Shown: positions 6,463 through 11,973 of the stretch, one piece after another
Position numbering within the stretch: the first letter of the stretch is position 1
How the letters are laid out: each line of letters begins with the position of its first letter
Assembly: GCA_026415015.1 (NCBI GenBank)
Contig: JAOAHW010000003.1
Span: 1-11,973 of the forward strand
Length of the DNA stretch: 11,973 bases
DNA from: Syntrophorhabdaceae bacterium
Lineage (GTDB): Bacteria > Desulfobacterota > Syntrophorhabdia > Syntrophorhabdales > Syntrophorhabdaceae
Direction of reading: 5' to 3'
Notes under the pieces: generated by a model
The model's input: only the letters and a program-made list of their open reading frames with translations
Databases searched by the model: none
What the model was told of the DNA's origin: nothing
Program-made: the position numbers and the translations under genes

Positions 6463-7260
6463 ATGGAATTAATTGAAAAATACGAGAGATTGAAGGCTAT
6501 AATAAAAGACCTGAAAAACGTGGTCGTTGCCTTTTCAGGAGGGGTAGACAGCACTCTACTTCTCAAGGCATGCATCGATGCAGTGGGTAAAAAAAATGTC
6601 CTTGCTATTATTGGGTCCTCTTCGCTATTCCCTAAAAGAGAGATTGAGGAGGCTAAAACACTGGCAGAGAGAATAGGGGCTGAATATACAGTGGAAGATA
6701 TACCAGTTATGTCAGATGCAAAATTTATAAAAAATGACAGGCAGAGGTGCTATCATTGTAAAAGCCTGCTCCTTGAAAAGTTATGGAACATGGCAGAAGA
6801 AAGGGGGTTTAATAGTATAGTAGAAGGTTCTAATCTTGATGACTTAAATGAATCAAGGCCTGGTAGAAGGGCATGCATTGAAAAAAAGGCTCAAAGCCCT
6901 TTGCTTACCGCTGAATTAAAAAAGGATGAAATAAGAAGGCTATCAAAGATGCTCTCCCTTCCCAACTACAACAAGCCTGCCTCCCCTTGTCTTGCCACAA
7001 GGATACCTTACGGTATACCCATAGATATCCAAATACTAAAAAAAATTGAACTTTCAGAGGACTTTATCCGCAGGCTCGGTATAACACATATAAGGGTTAG
7101 ATACCATGGCTCAATAGTTAGGATCGAAGCTGGAATGGATGATATGGCAAAAATCATTGAAAACAGAGAAGAAATAGCCCATGCCCTATCAAATATTGGT
7201 TTCATCTATATCACCCTTGACCTTGAGGGCTACAGGACAGGGAGCATGGATATTGCCTGA
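6463..7260 (+). CDS. larE: LarE-type ATP-dependent sulfur transferase, three-cysteine ([4Fe-4S]) form
   Basis: LarE adenylates the carboxylates of the nickel-pincer nucleotide precursor and replaces them with sulfur, for the cofactor of lactate racemase and relatives. The 265-residue protein has the PP-loop SGGVDS (25-30) and the LarE C-terminal blocks RIPYG (180-184), VRYH (212-215) and TLDLEGYRTG (251-260). The Lactobacillus enzyme sacrifices a single Cys; here Pro occupies that aligned position and the next residue is C176 (SPCLATR). With C96 and C99 (RCYHCK), C176 completes the three-Cys set of LarE proteins that hold a [4Fe-4S] cluster, as in Thermotoga, so this is probably a catalytic rather than sacrificial enzyme. 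No larA, larB or larC is in the window. The ATG has no ribosome binding site and sits 22 bases after a terminator T-tract. The histidine phosphatase follows after 54 bases. Confidence 0.85.
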   Translation: MELIEKYERLKAIIKDLKNVVVAFSGGVDSTLLLKACIDAVGKKNVLAIIGSSSLFPKREIEEAKTLAERIGAEYTVEDIPVMSDAKFIKNDRQRCYHCKSLLLEKLWNMAEERGFNSIVEGSNLDDLNESRPGRRACIEKKAQSPLLTAELKKDEIRRLSKMLSLPNYNKPASPCLATRIPYGIPIDIQILKKIELSEDFIRRLGITHIRVRYHGSIVRIEAGMDDMAKIIENREEIAHALSNIGFIYITLDLEGYRTGSMDIA

Positions 7261-7314
7261 GATATTTGAAAAAGCATAAGAATCGAGTTTTATATTCCTC
7301 CAGGAGGTGTAATA

Positions 7315-7950
7315 TTGAAAAGGTTATACATCTTAAGACATGGTGAGACCCAATGGAACAAGGAGGAGGTCTTCAGGGGGACAAAAGACATCCCACTCAA
7401 TAATAATGGATTAAGACAGGCTGAAATGGCAGGGGTGTATTTAAAGGACAAGGGCATAGGCAGGATATTGTCAAGCCCCCTAAAAAGGGCACTTCAGACT
7501 GCACAGGCAGTAAGTAAGGAAACAGGGGTCAATGTGGAGATAATTGATGAATTCACAGATATAAATTTCGGTATATGGGAAGGTTTAACAGTTGAAGAGG
7601 TCAAGAAAAACTATACAACAGATTTTGACCTGTGGAGGAGCTCCCCAGAGAAACTCTGTGTTGAAGGTGGAGAAACCCTTGATATGGTAAGGAATCGTGT
7701 ATCAAAGGCCATTAAAATACTAAATACAGGGGGCAATGAATCCATACTGATAGTTACCCACAGGGTTATATGCAAGGTCATTGTTTTGTATCTATTAAAT
7801 ATCGGGAACGAGCACTTCTGGGATATGAAATTTGACCCCGCATCAATAACCCTGCTGGAAAGGGATGAAACAAGGTTTGTCCTTAAATTCAGTAATGATA
7901 CCTGCCACCTACGCAGGAAGGCAGGGTCATACGATTACAAAGATTTTTAG
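7315..7950 (+). CDS. Histidine phosphatase family protein (phosphoglycerate mutase/CobC-like)
   Basis: This 211-residue protein has the RHGET motif with phospho-acceptor H9, the SSPLKRALQTA segment with R58, FGIWEG (85-90), and the second catalytic His H149 in VTHR. These define the branch-1 histidine phosphatases, which include cofactor-dependent phosphoglycerate mutases and alpha-ribazole phosphatase (CobC). The length fits CobC or a small phosphatase better than a full mutase. The general acid, usually Glu in LxExxFG, is D82 here. The start is TTG at 7315, chosen because AGGAGG (7302-7307) lies seven bases before it and the RHG motif then falls at the usual distance from the N terminus. 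It follows larE by 54 bases with no terminator and is likely co-transcribed. No cobalamin genes are nearby, so the substrate is open. Confidence 0.83.
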   Translation: MKRLYILRHGETQWNKEEVFRGTKDIPLNNNGLRQAEMAGVYLKDKGIGRILSSPLKRALQTAQAVSKETGVNVEIIDEFTDINFGIWEGLTVEEVKKNYTTDFDLWRSSPEKLCVEGGETLDMVRNRVSKAIKILNTGGNESILIVTHRVICKVIVLYLLNIGNEHFWDMKFDPASITLLERDETRFVLKFSNDTCHLRRKAGSYDYKDF

Positions 7951-8003
7951 ATACACAATTAGACCCATCCATTTTTTAAGGTTTTTAATGTAAATATAGA
8001 AGC

Positions 8004-9686
8004 CTAACTACCAAGACTCTCAATCTTTTCAGCTATCTCATCCCTTGTAGCCCTTATCCTTTCTGTCTGACCCCCTGCCTGGGAAAGGAGCGAATCAATG
8101 GTGGTAAGCTCATTTCGGACATACTCAAGTGCCCGGTCTTTTATCTCATCTATGGCCTTGTTGATCCTTACCTCCCATTGGTAAGCGAGTCTGGATAAGT
8201 GTATATCTGTGACCCTCGGTATCTGTTTGAGGAAATGTTTTTCAAAGATCTTTCTGAATATGAACATGGGGAACAAAAACCATAAGAGGTCAAAGTGAAA
8301 ATCAAAGGTCTTAGTGAATGCCACATCAGGATGTGCAGGCTCTGACACCTCAACAATCCAGTTAACACTGTTGGGTTTTATACCCAGGACCTTTTCTATA
8401 TTCCTGTCCAGCAGGTTTCTGAATAGCTCTACAGACCTGGATATGGTATTATGGGCCTTTTTTAATGTGCCAAAGAACTGTTTATAATCTGCCCTTGATA
8501 TGTGGTCCATCTCAGTGGTCATGTTCTCCATAAGCCACTCTTCATACTGCCTTGTAAGCCTCCACAGGTTACCATCCCATCTTGACATGTCTTCGGTAAG
8601 CCTTAAAATTAGCCTCTGTATGAGCTTTGACCTGTGTTTTTCATCGAGATATGATGATATAATCTCCCTTGTGTGGAGTTTATTCTCCCTTGCAATGAGT
8701 GAGAGCTCTGACTGTATCAATTCATAATTTACCTTTTCATCAAGGATGGTCTTTTTAAGCTCCTCCCTTTCTGCATCTGCCCTTGCAGAGGTCTTAAGGG
8801 CAATATCAAGATAGCTTATACACTGTCTCGCAATAGAGCGAACCTTATGCTGGAGGATACCTTTAAACTCTGAATCCCGGTTATAGGATAGACTGGATAA
8901 GAGTTTATCTATCCATCTCTTGTATATCTCTGTATCTTTTATGATAGAGTATAGGAGTATCTGAAAATCCTGATTAAACTCACGCCTTAGTGAATCCTTA
9001 AAAAACTTTACCACCTCTCTCTGCTGTTCATCGGTGAGCATATCTGCCTTTGTGAGAAGTATTACAACCTTAGGTGTAAAATCCATAAGCTCACGGATAA
9101 GATTAAGGTCATTCTCAGATAAAGGCCTGTCAGAGCTTATGGCTATTATGGCAGCCCCTACCTCAGGTAGCCATTCCTCAGACATCTCTGTATTATATTT
9201 AAATATACTGCCCAGACCAGGTGTATCAACGAGCCTGAGACCAGGATAAGGTTCAAGGGAAGGTAGTTCAATGTCCACAACCTCCACATTTTTCTGGTTA
9301 GCAGTATTTTTTGCCTCTGATATGTATTCTTCTACCTCGTCAAGTCCAATTCTTATACTCTTTCCGTCAAAGAATCTCACTATTGCACTGTCTTGGCCAC
9401 CATATTGGATGCGGGTGATTACAGTAGTAACAGGTATAACACCTACAGGGAGTATCTTTCTACCTATGATGCTGTTTATAAATGAACTTTTTCCAGCCTT
9501 GAACTGACCGAGGATAGCCACATCAATGACAGGGCTTTCTGTAAACAGGCCTTTACATGCCTCAATCTGTCGATTAAGGGATACAATATGGAAATCTTTT
9601 GAGACCTCCTCAATCTTTTGTATCAACTGTCTTGATAAATCATAAGCACTACTGGAGACATTCAAAGAGGTTTTTTGATCTTCCAT
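8004..9686 (-). CDS. Bacterial dynamin-like large GTPase
   Basis: This 560-residue protein has an N-terminal GTPase domain with all G motifs: P-loop GQFKAGKSS (60-68), a switch Thr in PVTT (85-88), DTPGLG (154-159) and TKAD (212-215, a variant of NKxD). After it come about 300 residues rich in charged helices (roughly 280-430). A hydrophobic stretch LLWFLFPMFIF (467-477) follows and could be a membrane-inserting paddle, then further helices to the C terminus. Bacterial dynamin-like proteins bind, bend, repair or fuse membranes using GTP-driven assembly. I start at ATG 9686 because GGAGG lies just upstream; a GTG at 9704 would add six residues that include the ribosome binding site. It is alone on its strand, convergent with the histidine phosphatase, and lacks the paired second dynamin gene often seen in other bacteria. 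Confidence 0.85.
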   Translation of the reverse strand: MEDQKTSLNVSSSAYDLSRQLIQKIEEVSKDFHIVSLNRQIEACKGLFTESPVIDVAILGQFKAGKSSFINSIIGRKILPVGVIPVTTVITRIQYGGQDSAIVRFFDGKSIRIGLDEVEEYISEAKNTANQKNVEVVDIELPSLEPYPGLRLVDTPGLGSIFKYNTEMSEEWLPEVGAAIIAISSDRPLSENDLNLIRELMDFTPKVVILLTKADMLTDEQQREVVKFFKDSLRREFNQDFQILLYSIIKDTEIYKRWIDKLLSSLSYNRDSEFKGILQHKVRSIARQCISYLDIALKTSARADAEREELKKTILDEKVNYELIQSELSLIARENKLHTREIISSYLDEKHRSKLIQRLILRLTEDMSRWDGNLWRLTRQYEEWLMENMTTEMDHISRADYKQFFGTLKKAHNTISRSVELFRNLLDRNIEKVLGIKPNSVNWIVEVSEPAHPDVAFTKTFDFHFDLLWFLFPMFIFRKIFEKHFLKQIPRVTDIHLSRLAYQWEVRINKAIDEIKDRALEYVRNELTTIDSLLSQAGGQTERIRATRDEIAEKIESLGS

Positions 9687-9704
9687 CTCTCCTCCCGTTA
9701 ACAC

Positions 9705-9925
9705 CCTTGTCTTATTCGATTTCTATAAAAATTGTTTATAAAGGGTGCCTTATTTTTTCGGTAGGAGTTATCAGCCATGCAAGGCGGTTTATTGGTGAAC
9801 TCCATCACCTTTGAGAAAATAACATATTTGTTTTTTTATCTCAAGATATAAAAACATTTTTAGTTTTAAGAGATTTAAGACCATAATAACTTGACCTGCT
9901 GTATGAGTATCTGTTAGAGTTGTTT
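9705..9925. other. Intergenic region between divergent genes
   Basis: About 220 AT-rich bases separate the minus-strand dynamin-like gene from the plus-strand zinc-ribbon gene and must hold the promoters of both. On the minus strand, TATAAA- and TATAGA-like boxes occur at 9723-9740 but no good -35 accompanies them. On the plus strand, TTGACC (9891-9896) with TAGAGT (9915-9920) has an 18-base spacer but would start transcription at the ATG itself. I see no further gene here. Confidence 0.4.
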
Positions 9926-10114
9926 ATGACTGTCTCTAAAAAGATAAGACGCTATATACAGGATCCTCTGTTCGAGGAACTGAGAAAAGATACCTGTTAT
10001 CTATGCCAAAAGAGGATTAAAAGAAATGACGGCCTCAAGGTGGGTAAAAATCTATGGAGACACAAAAGATGTAGCCCTATATATTCTAAAGATAAAACCC
10101 TATCTCACCGATGA
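9926..10114 (+). CDS. Small basic protein with a CxxC...HxxC zinc-ribbon pattern
   Basis: This 62-residue frame from ATG 9926 encodes a Lys/Arg-rich protein. It holds C24-Y-L-C27 and, 18 residues later, H46-K-R-C49, a pattern that usually binds one zinc in treble-clef or ribbon folds. The KxGKNLWRHKRC wording looks like a real domain rather than a chance frame. The N-terminal 20 residues are probably helical. A TTG at 9920 could add two residues; I prefer the ATG, which has a GAG-type weak ribosome binding site (TTAGAG, 9913-9918). Its last 15 bases overlap the 3' end of the metal transporter permease gene on the other strand. I do not recognise a named family. A role in nucleic-acid binding or zinc handling is only a guess. 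Confidence 0.55.
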   Translation: MTVSKKIRRYIQDPLFEELRKDTCYLCQKRIKRNDGLKVGKNLWRHKRCSPIYSKDKTLSHR

Positions 10115-10921
10115 CCTGACCATATTCTTGTATAAAAAGGCAAAAATAAAAAAGATGAAATTTATAAGGACGATGGTTGCACCGGCAGGTAGATTAATAA
10201 AAAAAGAAACGATGATACCTGATATAACAGAGAAGATGCCTGCAATATTAGAGATGATAAGAGTCATCCTGAAGCTCCTGGCTATCTGGAGGGCTGTTAC
10301 AGCAGGGAGAATCAGAAGGGATGTTACAAGTAAAATCCCTACTGCCTTCATGGCAAGGACAACGGCAAGGGCTGTCATAAGACAGATTATAGTATTTATC
10401 CTATCTACCTTTATGCCTGAGACCCTTGCTGAGTCTTCATCAAAGCTGATATAGACGAGTTCTTGATATAAGATGTATATAAGAGCCATTAAACCTATGG
10501 ACAAAATAATAGATACAGTCATCTCCCCTGTGTTTATGGCAAGGATATTACCAAAGAGATAACTGAATATATCAATGTTCAGACCACCAGCAATGCTTGC
10601 AATTATAATACCTGTGGCAATCCCAAGGGAGGAGATAATACCTATGGCTGTATCTCCAAATATACCTGCCTTTTCCTTGAGCTTTAATATCCCCAGGGAG
10701 CTTAACATGACTATAGGCAGGGCCACATAAAGGGGATATGACTGAAAAAAAAGGCCTATAGCCACACCGCCAAATGTTACATGGGCAAGGCCATCCCCTA
10801 TCAATGAAAGGTTTCTCAGAACCAAAAAAACACCGAGAGTGGAGCAGAGGATTGCTATAAAAAACCCTGTTATCAATGCCCTCTGAATAAAGCCGTGAGT
10901 AAAAAGGTCATGCATGTCCAT
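10100..10921 (-). CDS. znuB: Metal (Zn/Mn-type) ABC transporter permease, ZnuB-like
   Basis: This 273-residue, very hydrophobic protein has about eight membrane segments and belongs to the ABC-3 permease family that imports Zn2+, Mn2+ or Fe2+. Family landmarks are GDGLAHVTFGG (42-52), the SYLFGN segment (120-125), the cytoplasmic coupling loop DEDSARVSGI (161-170) that contacts the ATPase, and the VGILLVTSLLILPA block (194-207). Its start overlaps the end of the ATPase gene by 14 bases, and it is last in the operon binding protein-ATPase-permease. The 3' end overlaps the convergent zinc-ribbon gene by 15 bases. The ZnuB name is by family; manganese or iron cannot be excluded from the permease alone. 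Confidence 0.87.
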   Translation of the reverse strand: MDMHDLFTHGFIQRALITGFFIAILCSTLGVFLVLRNLSLIGDGLAHVTFGGVAIGLFFQSYPLYVALPIVMLSSLGILKLKEKAGIFGDTAIGIISSLGIATGIIIASIAGGLNIDIFSYLFGNILAINTGEMTVSIILSIGLMALIYILYQELVYISFDEDSARVSGIKVDRINTIICLMTALAVVLAMKAVGILLVTSLLILPAVTALQIARSFRMTLIISNIAGIFSVISGIIVSFFINLPAGATIVLINFIFFIFAFLYKNMVRSSVR

Positions 10922-11675
10922 AATCGTGCCTGTGGCATATTATATGTTGTGAGAATTCACCGAAGTAGTCTGTCATCTCCTTAGAGATGCAGAAATCATC
11001 AAAACCCCCATAAAAAATTACCTTCTTGTCAAGATATAGAAGCCTGGATGCATATCTGCCTATTGTACCAATATCATGGGTAATAATGATTATCGTAAGA
11101 TTTTTCTGATTATTGAGTATCTGGAGGGTTTCAAAAAACCTCTCCCTCCCCTCAGGGTCCAGGGCTGTAGTTGGCTCATCAAGGATCAAAAGCTCAGGTT
11201 CACTAACCAGGGCCTTGGCAATAAGGGCCCTCTGCTGTTGCCCACCTGAGAGCTCACCAATAAACTCATCCTTGATGTGGATAATATCCATAAGGGAAAG
11301 GGCATAATCTATAGCCTCCTGGTCAGATAAACTGATTTTTTTTGGGAACCCCTTCTTTGATAAAAGACCCAGGGCCACAATCTCCTTTACTGTCGCAGGG
11401 AAATTGGGATTCAGAGAGGCAAGCTTCTGGGGAAGGTATCCTATCTTTTCCCAGTTATTAAATCTTGAAGGACTGGATCCGAACAGAGATACACTGCCAG
11501 CAGAAGGTTCAAAAAAACCCAGGACAGTCTTTATAAGTGTAGTCTTGCCCGAGCCATTGGGTCCTACAATGGCAAGATAGTCACCACTTTTAAGAGAGAA
11601 GGATACACCTGACAGGACCTCTGTTGAATTGTATCGAAAGGATAGGTCCTTTACAGACAGAACCTCTATTGACAT
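10908..11675 (-). CDS. znuC: Metal (Zn/Mn-type) ABC transporter ATPase, ZnuC-like
   Basis: This 255-residue ABC ATPase powers the ZnuB-like permease. All elements are present: Walker A GPNGSGKT (38-45), Q-loop Q83, signature LSGGQQQR (142-149), Walker B LLILDE (162-167), D-loop ALD (171-173) and H-loop H200. The last residues are unusually rich in possible metal ligands: H244, C247, H248, H250 and H254. A His-rich tail is a known feature of ZnuC proteins and favours zinc. The ATG at 11675 lies inside the end of the binding-protein gene (10-base overlap), and the stop lies inside the permease gene, so the three are translationally coupled. No Zur-like operator can be sought because the operon's promoter is outside the window. 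Confidence 0.9.
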   Translation of the reverse strand: MSIEVLSVKDLSFRYNSTEVLSGVSFSLKSGDYLAIVGPNGSGKTTLIKTVLGFFEPSAGSVSLFGSSPSRFNNWEKIGYLPQKLASLNPNFPATVKEIVALGLLSKKGFPKKISLSDQEAIDYALSLMDIIHIKDEFIGELSGGQQQRALIAKALVSEPELLILDEPTTALDPEGRERFFETLQILNNQKNLTIIIITHDIGTIGRYASRLLYLDKKVIFYGGFDDFCISKEMTDYFGEFSQHIICHRHDYGHA

Positions 11676-11973
11676 TCAAGACCCCTTCTTAAGTTATTCA
11701 GGTTTTCCTCCATTATAGAGAGGAATGTCACACCTCTATCCAGCTCCTCTTTATTTATATTATGACCGCCATGTAGCCTTAGAATCTCTGTACCTGTCTC
11801 CTTTGCAAGGACATCAGCAATCCTCGGTTCGATCATCTCTTCATGGAATATATATTTAATCCCTGATTGGGATATCCTGTTTTTTAGCTCTATAACCTGT
11901 TTGGGCGTGGGTTCTGCATTAGGTGAGGTTTTATATGCAGCATAATATTTTAGATTGTATCTTTCAGCAAGGT
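11666..11973 (-). CDS. znuA: Metal ABC transporter substrate-binding protein, ZnuA-like, C-terminal part
   Basis: A minus-strand frame enters from the right edge and stops with TAG at 11666-11668, giving 101 residues of the C-terminal lobe of a cluster A-I metal-binding protein. Typical features are AERYNLKYY near the edge, AEPTPKQVIELKNRI, the strand KYIFHEE, the helix ADVLAKETGTEILRL, and the final helix ending MEENLNNLRRGLE. Such proteins sit in the periplasm, or as lipoproteins, and hand Zn2+ or Mn2+ to the permease. Extra His residues (FHEE, LHGGHN) are in keeping with zinc but do not prove it. It overlaps the ATPase start by ten bases. The signal peptide and first metal ligands lie beyond the window. 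Confidence 0.85.
   Translation of the reverse strand, partial: LAERYNLKYYAAYKTSPNAEPTPKQVIELKNRISQSGIKYIFHEEMIEPRIADVLAKETGTEILRLHGGHNINKEELDRGVTFLSIMEENLNNLRRGLECQ

Noticed and set aside
7951..8003. Possible bidirectional terminator between the convergent phosphatase and dynamin-like genes
   Set aside because: T- and A-runs are present but I find no stable GC-containing stem.
9764..9803. Inverted repeat GGAGTT (9764-9769) and AACTCC (9798-9803)
   Set aside because: Only six bases per arm with a 28-base loop; this is expected by chance in 220 intergenic bases and no structured RNA family is recognisable.
10026..10454. A 142-residue plus-strand open frame opposite the permease gene
   Set aside because: It is the antisense shadow of a clear ABC-3 permease and shows no domain of its own; a frame this long is explained by the composition of the membrane-protein gene.
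1..11973. Mobile elements, CRISPR arrays or horizontally acquired islands
   Set aside because: No transposase, integrase, direct-repeat array, tRNA or shift in codon use is visible; composition and codon style look uniform across the window.

Overview
The window is AT-rich bacterial DNA, roughly 35-40 % G+C by eye, with heavy use of ATA (Ile) and AGG/AGA (Arg) codons. It is densely packed with ordinary chromosomal genes and has no insertion sequence, phage gene, CRISPR array, rRNA or tRNA that I can see. A lipoprotein-processing enzyme (Lgt), a periplasmic-type metal uptake system, murein-peptide genes and a benzoyl-CoA reductase/2-hydroxyacyl-CoA dehydratase-type iron-sulfur enzyme pair suggest an anaerobic, probably Gram-negative bacterium. 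Desulfobacterota (former Deltaproteobacteria) or Nitrospirota would fit, but the taxon is an inference.

Layout from left to right. (1) Positions 1-1294: the 3' end of an NlpC/P60 peptidase gene, translationally coupled (ATGA) to a dipeptide epimerase of the enolase superfamily; together they look like a murein-peptide recycling unit. (2) 1313-1726: a single dodecin gene with its own promoter and hairpin terminator. (3) 1749-3917: an operon of a compact TIKI/TraB-like protein, a YihX-like HAD phosphatase and lgt. (4) 3946-6440: a bicistronic unit with a consensus sigma-70 promoter (TTGACA-N17-TATAAT), a BcrC-like and a BcrB-like subunit overlapping by ATGA, and a strong intrinsic terminator. 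No ATP-dependent activase gene lies in the window. (5) 6463-7950: a LarE-type sulfur transferase with three cysteines suited to a [4Fe-4S] cluster, then a histidine phosphatase read from a TTG start. (6) Minus strand 8004-9686: a lone dynamin-like large GTPase. (7) 9926-10114: a 62-residue basic protein with a CxxC...HxxC zinc-binding pattern. (8) Minus strand 10100-11973: the permease, ATPase and (partial) binding protein of a ZnuABC-type metal transporter, all overlapping.

The two sides converge around 7950-8004 and again at 10100-10114. Points most worth a second look are the dehydratase pair without an activase, the three-cysteine LarE behind a terminator that leaves almost no room for a promoter, the dodecin lacking the usual flavin-stacking residues, the TIKI-like protein in an lgt operon, and the small zinc-ribbon gene that converges on the metal transporter. 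I see no large undescribed system; most genes belong to recognisable families in modest combinations.
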